A stretch of 64,000 nucleotides of DNA from Herbidospora cretacea (GCF_001570605.1 NZ_BBXG01000004.1:248001-312000); one strand, 5' to 3'; counted from the stretch's first letter, positions 33,340-42,095 are shown. Numbers and translations: made by a program. Notes: generated by a model not told the origin, from the sequence alone.

Positions 33340-34121
33340 CGTGCGTGGGTCTCTCTTTCCAGGGGGGTACGTCGCGGCACGCCGAGGCCTGCCAGCAGTT
33401 CGGACCTCAGCGCGGCCAGTTCCGGCTGATGATGGTCGCGGGGCCGGTCTCCCGGCACGTCCAGGACGACGCTCACTCCGGTGGGAGCGCCGCCCAGCAG
33501 CACGACCCGGTCGGCCAGCTTCAACGCCTCGTCGACGTCGTGGGTGACGAGGATGACGGTGGTGCCCGACCGCCGCTGGACGTCCTCGACGAGGTCCTGC
33601 ATGCGCAGCCGCGTCAGGGCGTCGAGCGCGGCGAAGGGTTCGTCCAGCAGCAGGACGCCGGGCTTGCGGGCCAGCGCGCGGGCCAGCGCGGTCCGCTGCG
33701 CCATGCCGCCCGACACCTGCCGGGGGCGGTGGTCGGCGAAGCCCTGGAGCTCGACCTCGCCGAGCCACTGGCGGCTCTCGCTGTCGCGCTGGTTCCTGGG
33801 CAGGTCACGGGGGAGCCCGAGGGCGACGTTGCCCGCGAGGGTCCGCCAGGGGAGCAGGCGGGGCTCCTGGAAGACGACCGCGCAGCGGGGGTCGATCCCG
33901 GTGACGTCGTGGCCGTCGACGCGGACCGTTCCCGACGTGGCCGTGTCGAGCCCGCCGACCATCCTCAGCAGCGTGGACTTACCACAGCCGGACGCGCCGA
34001 GCAGCGCGACCACCTCGCCGGGAGCGATGTCCAGATCGATGTCGCGCAGCACGACATGGTCGCCGAAGGCCCGGCCGACGCCGCGCAGCGAGACACCTGC
34101 GGGTGCGGTAGTGATCGTCAC
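33336..34121 (-). CDS. ssuB: ABC importer ATPase, SsuB-like
   Basis: 261 residues: Walker A LLGASGCGKSTLLRM, Q-loop VVFQEPRLLPWRT, signature VSGGMAQRTALARAL, Walker B VLLLDEPFAALDAL, H-loop VTHDVDEAL. Q-loop with RLLPW is the hallmark of the nitrate/sulfonate/taurine group. First gene of the operon; the GTG start is seven bases behind TATAGT, hence leaderless. Sulfur starvation control would be expected but no binding site is recognised. Confidence 0.92.
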   Translation of the reverse strand: MTITTAPAGVSLRGVGRAFGDHVVLRDIDLDIAPGEVVALLGASGCGKSTLLRMVGGLDTATSGTVRVDGHDVTGIDPRCAVVFQEPRLLPWRTLAGNVALGLPRDLPRNQRDSESRQWLGEVELQGFADHRPRQVSGGMAQRTALARALARKPGVLLLDEPFAALDALTRLRMQDLVEDVQRRSGTTVILVTHDVDEALKLADRVVLLGGAPTGVSVVLDVPGDRPRDHHQPELAALRSELLAGLGVPRRTPLERETHAR

Positions 34122-34128
34122 GAAGCGG

Positions 34129-34134
34129 ACTATA
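34129..34134 (-). promoter_or_regulatory. -10 box of the ssuBAC operon (TATAGT)
   Basis: TATAGT on the minus strand, seven bases before the GTG at 34121, no ribosome site between. The 48-base divergent region also serves the plus-strand gene at 34170. Confidence 0.5.
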
Positions 34135-34169
34135 TCCTACCAAACCGATAGACATAACGGGGTAACCGA

Positions 34170-34652
34170 ATGGTGGAACACGACCTGACCGCGCCAGATC
34201 CCGCCCGCCGAGCTCAGGCCCTGCGCCGCCTGGCCCGGCACGGCGACGCGACCGACGCCGAGGCCGTCGCGGCGCTGATTGCGGACCCCGGCGAGTTCGA
34301 CGATCGGGACGACCTTAACGACCCCGACGAGTCGGCCCGGACACCGGTCCGGATGGTGGCCCTCGAAGCCCTCGCCTCCCTCGCCGCTCCCGGGACCCAT
34401 GCCGGGGAGTTCGACCGCGCCCTCCACGACGCGGATCTCCGCGTCCGCGCCGCCGCCACTCTGGGCGCGTCCGCCGGGGCGCTGCGGGCGCGCCTGCCGA
34501 TGGAGGCGGACCGGGGCGTCCGCTACCGGATCGCGCTTGCCCTGCTCCCCGGCGACGAGAGCGCCTACGCGATCCTGCGCGACCTGAGCACCGGCGAGGA
34601 CCTCCCCGCCCAGGCCGCCGCCGTCATCCTCGGCGCCGTCCCGGAGGCCTGA
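34170..34652 (+). CDS. Small HEAT-repeat-like protein
   Basis: 160 residues, acidic, all-helical by appearance. Pairs of helices such as DPARRAQALRRLARHGDATD, RMVALEALASLAAPGTHAGE, DADLRVRAAATLGASAGALR and RYRIALALLPGDESAYAILR repeat in HEAT/PBS-lyase style. It probably forms a small solenoid for protein contacts; no catalytic motif. The ATG has a GGGG ten bases upstream. Divergent from the importer operon and followed by a DUF5685 gene. Confidence 0.7.
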   Translation: MVEHDLTAPDPARRAQALRRLARHGDATDAEAVAALIADPGEFDDRDDLNDPDESARTPVRMVALEALASLAAPGTHAGEFDRALHDADLRVRAAATLGASAGALRARLPMEADRGVRYRIALALLPGDESAYAILRDLSTGEDLPAQAAAVILGAVPEA

Positions 34653-34698
34653 CCCGGCCGAATCCAAGCGGGGTGCAAGTCGGGCCTGGCAGGCTGAT

Positions 34699-34713
34699 CC
34701 CGAATTTTTCGGG
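34699..34713 (+). promoter_or_regulatory. Short perfect hairpin next to the DUF5685 ribosome site
   Basis: CCCGAA, loop TTT, TTCGGG (34699-34713) ends directly before AAGGA at 34714-34718, the ribosome site of the GTG at 34724. It may be an operator or weak attenuator. Confidence 0.4.
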
Positions 34714-34723
34714 AAGGATCATC

Positions 34724-35776
34724 GTGTTCGGGATTGTTCGCCCCTGCCGCCACAACCTGTGCGGAGGGTTGTTCGCGGAGTGGATGGCCCACCTGTGCGG
34801 CCTCTGCGTGGCCCTTCGTGACGAGCACGGGCACGCCGCCCGCCTCGTCACCAACTACGACGGCCTGCTGGTCTCGGTGCTCACCGAGGCGCAGACGCCG
34901 GTGACCAGGCGCAGGCGGGCGAAGGCCTGCGCGCTGCGCGGTTTCAAGGGGGCCGACATCAGCGAGGCCGAAGGCGTGCGGCTGGCCGCCTCGGTGTCGC
35001 TGATCCTCGCCGCCGGGAAGCTCAGGGACCACGTCGAGGACGGCGACGGGCCCTTCCGGCGCAGGCTGGTCGCGGCGGGCGCGGGGCGGCTGGCCGACCG
35101 GTGGTCGGCGGCGGGGACGGGCACCGCCTCGGCGCTCGCCTTCGATCCGGGGCCGCTGCTGGCCGCCGTACGGGAACAGGCCCTTCTGGAGCGGCGGCCG
35201 GGCACCGCGCTGCTGCGGCTGACCGCGCCGACCGAGGACGCCGTCGCGGCGGCCTTCGGGCACACGGCGGTGCTGGCCGGGAAGCCGGGCAACCGGGCGG
35301 CGCTGGAGGAGGCCGGGCGGTACTTCGGGCGGCTGGCGCATCTGCTCGACGCCGTCGAGGACCTCGACGACGACCGCGCGCAGGGCGCCTACAACCCGCT
35401 CGTCGCCTCGGGCACCGACCTGGCCACCGCGCGCGGGCACTGCGACGACGCCGTCGAGGGGCTGCGGCTGGCGGTCGCCGACCTCGACCTGGAGCGGCGC
35501 GGGCTGGTGAGGGCGCTGCTGGTCAGGGAGACGGGACGGTCGGTCGAGCGGACCTTCCACGAGGCCTCGAACAAGGATCCCCGGGTGAAGCCCGACCCCG
35601 GCGGGCTCGTCTCGCTGCTGTGCACGACCGCCGTCTGCTGCACCTGCGGGCTGTACCGCCCCCCGTGGGACGAGGAGCGGTACAAGTCCTGCTGGGACCG
35701 CTTCGTCTGCAACTGCGACTGCAGCGGGTGCGACGGGTGCTGTGACTGCTGCGACTGCTGTAAGTGCGACTGCTAG
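34724..35776 (+). CDS. DUF5685 family protein with cysteine-rich tail
   Basis: 350 residues. The N-terminus MFGIVRPCRHNLCGGLFAEW with HLCGLCVALRDEHG is the family signature and offers four cysteines plus histidine that could hold a metal. The middle is helical (LDAVEDLDDDRAQGAYNPLV, an acidic segment typical of the family). The last 29 residues contain thirteen cysteines, mostly in CDC and CCDC patterns. The protein may bind metal or be prenylated or lipid-linked at the membrane; function unknown. GTG 34724 has AAGGA five bases upstream. Its stop shares the palindrome CTAG with the convergent gene. Confidence 0.85.
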   Translation: MFGIVRPCRHNLCGGLFAEWMAHLCGLCVALRDEHGHAARLVTNYDGLLVSVLTEAQTPVTRRRRAKACALRGFKGADISEAEGVRLAASVSLILAAGKLRDHVEDGDGPFRRRLVAAGAGRLADRWSAAGTGTASALAFDPGPLLAAVREQALLERRPGTALLRLTAPTEDAVAAAFGHTAVLAGKPGNRAALEEAGRYFGRLAHLLDAVEDLDDDRAQGAYNPLVASGTDLATARGHCDDAVEGLRLAVADLDLERRGLVRALLVRETGRSVERTFHEASNKDPRVKPDPGGLVSLLCTTAVCCTCGLYRPPWDEERYKSCWDRFVCNCDCSGCDGCCDCCDCCKCDC

Positions 35777-36123
35777 CAGGTGGGCGCGACGGCGTCGATC
35801 TTGCGGCCGAAGTCGTCGTCGTAGACATGGCGGAAGTCGCCGTCACGCACCGCGCGGGTCTCCTTGCGGTCGGGCACGTGGATCCAGTTGATGAAGCACC
35901 CGTCGGAGCCCGCCCGGAAGGAGCCCACGTTGTCGTGCAGCGCCGGGGGCACGTCGACGTAGCCGTTGCCCGGGTTCCAGCACCACGACGCGCCCTTGAA
36001 GTCGCGCCCGCTCCACATGCAGATGTCGCCGTCCTTCGCCTGCGCGGCGGGGGCCGCGACGGTGAGCGTGGCCAGGGTGATCCCACCGGCGATCACACCG
36101 GCGAGCGTGGCGATACGAATCAT
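35773..36123 (-). CDS. Secreted peptidase-inhibitor I36-like protein
   Basis: 116 residues. Signal peptide MIRIATLAGVIAGGITLATL to AQA. The mature part, GDICMWSGRDFKGASWCWNP, VDVPPALHDNVGSFRAG, GCFINWIHV, follows the I36/crystallin-like pattern of Streptomyces metalloprotease inhibitors, with cysteines for disulfides. ATG at 36123 with GGGAGG seven bases before it. The stop TAG overlaps the stop of the convergent DUF5685 gene. Confidence 0.8.
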   Translation of the reverse strand: MIRIATLAGVIAGGITLATLTVAAPAAQAKDGDICMWSGRDFKGASWCWNPGNGYVDVPPALHDNVGSFRAGSDGCFINWIHVPDRKETRAVRDGDFRHVYDDDFGRKIDAVAPTC

Positions 36124-36257
36124 TGCCGTCCTCCCAAAACGGATGTCACGAATGGCGTCCATGAGAACCCGGTGTTCCGGCCGGAGGCGTGCGGCGCGAC
36201 GTGCAATGGACAATCATGGCTCCTCGTGCAATGAGCCCAGACAGGAGTCGAGCGCCG

Positions 36258-36998
36258 ATGCCCGGAGGCAGACTGACCGGCCAGGAACGGCAGACCATCG
36301 CCGAGGGCCTGGCCGCGGGGCTCGGCTACACCGAGATCGGCAAGCGGCTCGGCCGGCCCGCCTCGACGGTCATGCGTGAGGTGACGCGCAACGGCGGGCC
36401 CGAGGGCTACCGGGCCGACCGGGCGGCCGAGGCGACCCGGGAGCGGGCGCGACGGCGGAAGGCCGAGCGGCCCGCCGCGCCGCCGGCCTCCGAGGACCGC
36501 TACGGGCGTGATCCGCAGGCGGTCGAGGAGTTCACCGGCTTCTTCAACGATCTGCTGACCCGGCAGGGGCTGCCCCGGATGATGGCCCGGGTGCTGACCT
36601 GCCTGCACATGACCGACTCCGGCGCCCTCACCGCCGCCGAGCTGGTGCGGCGGCTGCGGATCAGCCCCGCGTCGGTCTCCCACGCCGTCACCTTCCTCGA
36701 ACAGCAGGGGATGCTGACGCGGGAACGCCCGCCGGGCGAGCGCCGCGAGCGCTACGTCATCGACGACGAGTTCTGGCTCCGCTCCCTCCTCGCGGCGCTG
36801 GAGATGAACGACACCATCACGGCCGCCTCGCGGCGCGGCGCGGCGATCCTCGGCCCCGGGACCCCGGCCGGGGCCCGCTTCGAGTCCTCCGCCGAACTGC
36901 TCGTCCTGGTGGGCGAGTCCCACCGGCGGGCGATCGAGGAGTGGAAGCGCGGCCAGGCCGCCCGGGACGCCCGCCGGCCGGATGACGTTCACCAGTAG
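36258..36998 (+). CDS. MarR-type regulator fused to an N-terminal IS30-like HTH
   Basis: 246 residues. Residues 1-45 (MPGGRLTGQERQTIAEGLAA, YTEIGKRLGRPASTVMREV) are an HTH_38-like domain such as is found at the N-terminus of IS30 transposases. Residues ~95-180 form a GbsR/MarR winged helix (RMMARVLTCLHMTDSGALTA, SPASVSHAVTFLEQQGMLT). This fusion is common in actinomycetes as a membrane-stress or drug-sensing regulator. The ATG at 36258 was chosen as the family start. It is followed by a beta-lactamase-fold gene, with a repeat-rich operator region between them. Confidence 0.85.
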   Translation: MPGGRLTGQERQTIAEGLAAGLGYTEIGKRLGRPASTVMREVTRNGGPEGYRADRAAEATRERARRRKAERPAAPPASEDRYGRDPQAVEEFTGFFNDLLTRQGLPRMMARVLTCLHMTDSGALTAAELVRRLRISPASVSHAVTFLEQQGMLTRERPPGERRERYVIDDEFWLRSLLAALEMNDTITAASRRGAAILGPGTPAGARFESSAELLVLVGESHRRAIEEWKRGQAARDARRPDDVHQ

Positions 36999-37000
36999 CT

Positions 37001-37125
37001 CATTGCAATGAAGCTATTGCGTTCACCTTCGTAGTTGTTGCAAAAGTCCGCTCTTGCAGCACTTTTGGCGTTGACGGATTCGTGAACGCAATGTAGCTTT
37101 GCGACCGTTCGCAGATTCGTGAACG
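37001..37125. promoter_or_regulatory. Repeat-rich operator region before the beta-lactamase-fold gene
   Basis: CATTGCAATG palindrome (37001-37010); ATTGCGTTCAC (37016-37026) and its exact reverse complement GTGAACGCAAT (37082-37092); and a 12-base direct repeat GATTCGTGAACG at 37077-37088 and 37114-37125. The sites share GTGAACG and flank the presumed promoter of the gene at 37148. The upstream MarR protein is the obvious candidate to bind. Confidence 0.6.
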
Positions 37126-37147
37126 ATAAGACGCAAAGGGGCTCACG

Positions 37148-38365
37148 ATGAGCAGAGGCTTCTCCGGCCAGGGTCTGCGCCGGATGCGCGACGTGCTGGC
37201 GCGCCATGTCGACTCCGGGCGCATCCCCGGCGTGGTGGCCCTGGTCGGCCGGGACGGTGAGACCCACGTCGAGGCGCTCGGCACGATGAACCACGGCGGC
37301 GGCGCGCCGATGCGCCGGGACACGATCTTCCGCATGGCGTCCACCTCCAAGCCCGTGACGATGGCGGCGGCGATGGTGCTGCTCGACGAGTGCCGGCTGC
37401 GGCTCGACGACGTGGTGCTGCCGTGGCTGCCCGAGCTGGCCGACCGGCGGGTGCTGACGCGGCTCGACGCGCCGCTCGACGACACCGTGCCGGCCCGGCG
37501 GCCGATCACCGTGCGCGACGTGCTGACCTGCACGTTCGGGCTCGGCATGGACATGACCGCGCTGGGCGCGCCGATCATGGACGCGGTCTTCGGGCAGGGG
37601 CTCACGCCCGACGGGCCGACGCCGATGCCCGGCCCCGACGAGTGGATGCGCCGCCTGGGCGAGCTGCCGCTGATGCACCAGCCCGGCGAGCGCTGGCAGT
37701 ACCACATCGGCAGCGACCTGCTCGGCGTGCTGGTCTCCCGGGTCACCGGCCGGTCGTTCGGCGACTTCCTCCGGGAGCGCGTCTTCGGGCCGCTCGGGAT
37801 GGAGGACACCGGCTTCCACGTGCCGGCCGAGAAGGCCGGCCGGCTGCCGGACCTCTACGCGCCCGACCCGGCGAGCGGCGAGTTCCACGTGTGGGACGCC
37901 GCCGACGGCGGCCGGTGGAGCAGCCCTCCGGCGTTCGAGGGCGGTGGCGGCGGGCTGGTCTCCACCGCCGGCGACTACCACGCCTACTTCCGGATGCTGC
38001 TGAACGGCGGCGTCCACGAGGGTGAGCGGATCCTGTCCCGGCCCGCCGTCGAGCTGATGACCACCGACCGGCTCACGCCCGCGCAGAGCGCCGCCCGCAA
38101 CGCGATGGCGACCGAGAACGTCCACCTGTCCTTCGGCCAGGGGCAGCACGGCGGCTGGGGCCTGGGCATGGCGGTGCGGACCTACCGGGGCGACTACGCG
38201 CCCGTCGGCCAGTTCGGCTGGGACGGCGGCAGCGGAGCCTCCGCCTACGCCGACCCGGTCAACGGGCTCACCGGCGTCCTGCTCACCCAGGTCGGGATGT
38301 CGGTGCCCGACCCGGCGCGGCTCATCCACGACTTCTGGACGACCGTCTACCAGGCGATCGACTGA
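37148..38365 (+). CDS. Serine hydrolase of the beta-lactamase/penicillin-binding fold (class C type)
   Basis: 405 residues without signal peptide. FRMASTSKPVTMAAAM carries the SxxK motif (Ser near 65); RWQYHIGSDLLGVLVSRVTG holds the YxN-like Tyr; GWDGGSGASAYADP stands for the third motif. No signal peptide argues against a true secreted beta-lactamase; EstB-like esterase or D-aminopeptidase activity fits better. AAGGGG eight bases before the ATG. Controlled, probably, by the upstream MarR-type protein through repeats at 37001-37125. Confidence 0.88.
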   Translation: MSRGFSGQGLRRMRDVLARHVDSGRIPGVVALVGRDGETHVEALGTMNHGGGAPMRRDTIFRMASTSKPVTMAAAMVLLDECRLRLDDVVLPWLPELADRRVLTRLDAPLDDTVPARRPITVRDVLTCTFGLGMDMTALGAPIMDAVFGQGLTPDGPTPMPGPDEWMRRLGELPLMHQPGERWQYHIGSDLLGVLVSRVTGRSFGDFLRERVFGPLGMEDTGFHVPAEKAGRLPDLYAPDPASGEFHVWDAADGGRWSSPPAFEGGGGGLVSTAGDYHAYFRMLLNGGVHEGERILSRPAVELMTTDRLTPAQSAARNAMATENVHLSFGQGQHGGWGLGMAVRTYRGDYAPVGQFGWDGGSGASAYADPVNGLTGVLLTQVGMSVPDPARLIHDFWTTVYQAID

Positions 38366-38380
38366 CAGGCGTGAAACCAG

Positions 38381-38412
38381 AAAGCCCGGCCGGGTGGCAC
38401 CGGCCGGGCTTT
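38381..38412. terminator. Bidirectional terminator
   Basis: AAAGCCCGGCCGG, loop GTGGCA, CCGGCCGGGCTTT (13-base perfect stem) between two convergent genes, with A- and T-rich ends that serve both directions. Confidence 0.88.
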
Positions 38413-38430
38413 CCGTACTGCTGGTGAGGC

Positions 38431-41238
38431 TTAACCGACGACCGAGCGGAGCGGGATGCCCGCCACGTTCAGGTCGTTGATCAGGTCACGCAGGTAGGGG
38501 TGCTCGTGGATGTCGAGCCCCTCCGGGTTCGGGATCGTCAGGTACGACGAGCCGTCCGCCTTCGCGACCGTGGCGGTGCCGGTGTACTTCGCGACGACGC
38601 CCTGGGTGCGGGCGAGGTCGGCGTCGGCCACCTGGATCTGGATCGGACGCCACTCGCCACCGAGGTTGGCCGCCTCCGGCTGCGCCTCGGCCGCGGCCTC
38701 GGCCGGGGCGAGCGAACGCGCCGCCGCACGCTTCTGCGTGGCGGTGGCGGTGCCCTTCGGCTGGAGGATGGCGTTGGCGAGCAGGTGGATGCCGTTCTCG
38801 TTGTACGCGCGGAACAGCGGGTTGTAGGCGAACAGCACCGCGTGCCCGGCGCCGGTCGGCTCGTTGGTCAGCGACACGCTGCCCTTGAGGGCGTCCGCGC
38901 CCACCGTGTACCCGTTCGACCAGAAGGTGCCGTCGGCCGGGTAGGTCAGGACGTTGGTCCCGGTGGTGCTCGGGGTGAGGATCAGGTCGCCGTTGTTGAA
39001 CTGGAAGTCCTCGGCCGGGCGGGCCAGGCCCACCGGGTCGGAGGTCGCCGTGTCGACGCGGAAGTGCGAGCCGACGACGGTGTAACCGGCGGGCTTGGTC
39101 TTCTCGGTGGTGCTGGTCAGACCGGCCGCGCGGGCCACGCGGGTGCCCTCGTTGCGCAGGCCGATGTAGGTGCCGCCGCCTGCGACCCACGCCTTGAGGT
39201 TGGCCTGGCCCTGGGCGGTCAGACCGCCCGTGGCGTTGCTGCCGTCCGGCACGAGCAGGACGGTGCGGCCGGTGAAGGCGGCGGTGTTGTTGTTGATGTC
39301 CGCGGTGCCGACCGGCTTGAGGTCGATGCCCCAGCGGGCGCCGAGCACGTAGCGCGCCTCGCCGTAGGAGCCCGACGTGGTGCTGATGCCGGTGCCGTTG
39401 AACAGGCCCAGGTCCGGGCTGACGAGCGCCGTGCCGGTGGGGGCGGAGCTCCCGGCCGAGACGGTGACGCCGAGCGAGGTGGCGAGCTCGTCGAGCTCGG
39501 CGCGGCCGACCTCGGCGGGCGAGAAGCTGACGACGCCGGTGGTGAGGTCGCGCTTCAGCGCGACGCCCTGCTTCAGCAGCTTGAAGGTCAGCTCGGACGC
39601 GGAGGAGGAGTCGAGCGGGTAGGAGTAGGACCCCTTCTTGGACGCGCCCTGCGCGACGCCGCCCTCCATCTTCCGGACCAGGTCGGCCTTGGGCGCGACG
39701 ACGTCACCGGAGTAGACGGTGTCGACACCGGCCAGGAGCGGGTTGCTCCAGGAGGAGACGTCGTAGAAGTACGGGAACGGGGTGTACGGGTCCTCGCCGA
39801 GCGTCGCCTGGATCCAGTGCTTCTGCGGCTGCTCCATCGGGATGTAGTAGGCGCCCTCGGGGATGACCTTGTTCGTCTCCGACCGGCCGCCGAAGATCTT
39901 GGCGTTCGGCACCGTGAGCGGCTTGGTCAGGCGGTAGACCTCGACGTCCATGTTCCGCAGGCGCTCGACCAGCTTGCGCACGTCGCCGATCTGCCGGTCC
40001 GGCAGCAGGAAGTAGGAGCGGACCGTCTGCTCGGGCACCGGGAACTGCACGGTGTTGGTGGGCTGCACGACCTCGTTGGGCTCGAGCTTGCCCTGCGCGC
40101 CCTCGGCGAGCGCGGTCTTCCAGATCTGGAAGTAGCTGCTCAGGATCTCGTGCTTGTTGGCCGCGGCCCAGCCCGTGGTCGCCCACTGGGTGTTGAACTG
40201 CTGCTGCACGCGGTCCGGGACGGCCGAGGTGGAGCCCTTCTCGAACGTCATGCCCGCCGCGCCGAAGCCGGCCGCCGGGACGGTGTCGCCGTAGCCCATG
40301 TAGAACAGGTCGTACGTCGCGTAGTTGAAGTAGCACTCGACCGTCACCGCGCCGCCGCAGGCGCCGTTGAAGCCGAAGCCGGCCTTGTTGGCCTCGCCGA
40401 TGCGGTTGATCCAGTCGACCGGCTGGTCGGCGATCTCGTGGTGGATCGGGTCGGCGTTCGGCGGGAAGAAGTACTGCCGGCCGCCCATCTCGTGCGCGTC
40501 GATGAAGACCTGCGGCGGGTACTCCCGCAGCATCGCGACCTTGGCGTCGGTCTCCGGCTGGCTGCGCGCGAACCAGTCGCGGTTGAGGTCGAAGCCGTAC
40601 TCGTTCTGCCGGCGGCTGGCGTCGCGGCCGTCCGGGTTCTGGGTCGGCAGGATGACCGTGATCAGGTTGTCGTTGCGCTTCGCGACGTCGCAGGAGAGGC
40701 CGGAGGCCAGCTCGTACAGCGTCTTGAGCGAGGCGTCGGCGCCGCTCTTCTCGCCGCCGTGGACGTTGCCGGCCACCCAGACGATCGCGGGGTTCTCGGC
40801 GGCGATCTTCGCGGCCTTGGCGTCGCTCAGGGTGCGCGGGTCTCGCAGCGACACGATGTCGTCGACGAGCTTCTTCAGCCGCGCATCGGTGACGTTGGCC
40901 GAGTTGGACACGATGGCGTAGGGCAGGTCGGAGCCGAGGACGCTCTTGACCAGGGTGCCCGTGCGAACGCGGTCGGACGCGCCGGCGACGGCGGCGACGT
41001 AGTTCTGGATCTCAGCGGTGGTGAGGATCCGGGTCTGGCCCGTGCCGAGAGGGAACCCGAAGAACTGCTCGGGCGTCGGCACCGACGCGACGTGGGCGCT
41101 CGGGTCGGTGGAGCAGTCGGCCGCGGCCGACTGGGCCGAGGCCGTCGGCGTCAGGGTGAGGCCGGCCGCCACCAGGACCGCGGCACCCAACGCCGCGACA
41201 TACGGGGATTTGCTGCGCATATTCGCGCGGAACCGCAT
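38431..41238 (-). CDS. Secreted M14-family zinc carboxypeptidase with C-terminal extension
   Basis: 935 residues. Signal peptide around residues 6-35 (VAALGAAVLVAAGLTLTPTA, ASA). The M14 core has zinc ligands His160 and Glu163 (GNVHGGEKSG) and His249 (DAHEMGG), with catalytic Glu333 (MTFEKGS); NPDGRDASRR and EYGFDLNRDW are substrate-site motifs. About 550 residues follow, including a glutamine-amidotransferase-like region (VLLVPDGSNATGG, AWVAGGGTYIGLRNEG) that may recognise substrate. It should trim peptides outside the cell. ATG at 41238 is five bases after GGAGG. Confidence 0.9.
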   Translation of the reverse strand: MRFRANMRSKSPYVAALGAAVLVAAGLTLTPTASAQSAAADCSTDPSAHVASVPTPEQFFGFPLGTGQTRILTTAEIQNYVAAVAGASDRVRTGTLVKSVLGSDLPYAIVSNSANVTDARLKKLVDDIVSLRDPRTLSDAKAAKIAAENPAIVWVAGNVHGGEKSGADASLKTLYELASGLSCDVAKRNDNLITVILPTQNPDGRDASRRQNEYGFDLNRDWFARSQPETDAKVAMLREYPPQVFIDAHEMGGRQYFFPPNADPIHHEIADQPVDWINRIGEANKAGFGFNGACGGAVTVECYFNYATYDLFYMGYGDTVPAAGFGAAGMTFEKGSTSAVPDRVQQQFNTQWATTGWAAANKHEILSSYFQIWKTALAEGAQGKLEPNEVVQPTNTVQFPVPEQTVRSYFLLPDRQIGDVRKLVERLRNMDVEVYRLTKPLTVPNAKIFGGRSETNKVIPEGAYYIPMEQPQKHWIQATLGEDPYTPFPYFYDVSSWSNPLLAGVDTVYSGDVVAPKADLVRKMEGGVAQGASKKGSYSYPLDSSSASELTFKLLKQGVALKRDLTTGVVSFSPAEVGRAELDELATSLGVTVSAGSSAPTGTALVSPDLGLFNGTGISTTSGSYGEARYVLGARWGIDLKPVGTADINNNTAAFTGRTVLLVPDGSNATGGLTAQGQANLKAWVAGGGTYIGLRNEGTRVARAAGLTSTTEKTKPAGYTVVGSHFRVDTATSDPVGLARPAEDFQFNNGDLILTPSTTGTNVLTYPADGTFWSNGYTVGADALKGSVSLTNEPTGAGHAVLFAYNPLFRAYNENGIHLLANAILQPKGTATATQKRAAARSLAPAEAAAEAQPEAANLGGEWRPIQIQVADADLARTQGVVAKYTGTATVAKADGSSYLTIPNPEGLDIHEHPYLRDLINDLNVAGIPLRSVVG

Positions 41239-41435
41239 CACGCCTCCAGGCGGAGGGGACGGGGGCGCTCGGGAGAGAGCCCGTCCGAGGGAGTACAAAA
41301 ACCACTGCGGACGGTAATGGAACGCAATAAAACGGACAAGATAGTAGAAAGGTCGACTGACGCCTGTCAAGTCATGTGACATGCGACATATTACCTGGTC
41401 ACAGACGTCCCAGGCGCCCCGGCGGCCCCTTTATA

Positions 41436-41457
41436 ACGCCCGATAACGACTGGGCGT
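41436..41457 (-). terminator. Terminator-like hairpin behind the YdeI-like gene
   Basis: ACGCCC (41436-41441) and GGGCGT (41452-41457) with a ten-base loop, about 48 bases after the minus-strand stop at 41505, followed in that sense by TATAAAGG. A modest stem, so efficiency is uncertain. The rest of the 266-base gap to 41239 shows nothing clear. Confidence 0.45.
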
Positions 41458-41504
41458 CTTCTTCGCAAACGCCGGAAGATTGAGCAGGTCGCCGGGCTGA
41501 TCCT

Positions 41505-42062
41505 TCAGGTCTTCCCGGCAGAGGGGGCCGAGCCGGTACGAAGTTCACCGAGTGCCTTCTCCAACCGTGCGGCCCGTGATTTCGGGGTGCGCGCCTTGAG
41601 CAGCGGAAGGATCAGCAGGTATTGAGCCGTCCGGTCGAGCGCGTCGAAGACCGCCCGCAGGTCCGGGTCGAGCGCCGCCGCCAGGTCGTCGGGCACCGTG
41701 AACTCGCTCTGCTTCACGTAGGCGGCGTCCCAGCGTCCGTCGGCGCGGGCCATTTCGACCTCGGCCAGCCCCGCCGGACGCATCCGCCCCGCCTTGATGA
41801 GCGCCTCCACCTTGCGGACGTTCACCTGTGACCACGGGCTGCCCTTGCGCCGCCGGGAGAAGCGCTGCAGGTAGCTGTGCTCGTCGTGGCCCTTGCGCTG
41901 GCTGTCGATCCAGCCGTGGCAGAGGGCCACGTCGAGCGCCTCGCCGATGGTGACCGAAACCAGCGGCGACCCCTTCTTGGCGATCAGCAGCCAGACGCCC
42001 TCACCGGCGTGGTTGGCCGCCAGCCATTCCTCCCAGGCCGCCGCGTCGGGAAAGCGCATCAT
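41505..42062 (-). CDS. YdeI/OmpD-associated family protein
   Basis: 185 residues: WEEWLAANHAGEGVWLLIAK, ALDVALCHGWIDSQRKGHDE, YLQRFSRRRKGSPWSQVNVR, KVEALIKAGRM and the final EKALGELRTG match the YdeI family (Bacteriocin-resistance-like/OmdA). Cytoplasmic; function uncertain, linked in some bacteria to antimicrobial peptide tolerance. Start ATG 42062, with GGAGG ten bases before; ATG 42059 is equally possible. Follows the catalase gene by 33 bases in the same direction and may be co-transcribed. Confidence 0.85.
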   Translation of the reverse strand: MMRFPDAAAWEEWLAANHAGEGVWLLIAKKGSPLVSVTIGEALDVALCHGWIDSQRKGHDEHSYLQRFSRRRKGSPWSQVNVRKVEALIKAGRMRPAGLAEVEMARADGRWDAAYVKQSEFTVPDDLAAALDPDLRAVFDALDRTAQYLLILPLLKARTPKSRAARLEKALGELRTGSAPSAGKT

Positions 42063-42095
42063 CGGCCGGACACCTCCAGACGGCGGGGCCGCCGG

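Noticed and set aside
38500-41379. Long plus-strand open frame opposite the M14 carboxypeptidase
   Set aside because: Antisense shadow without motifs; zinc ligands and signal peptide are on the minus strand.
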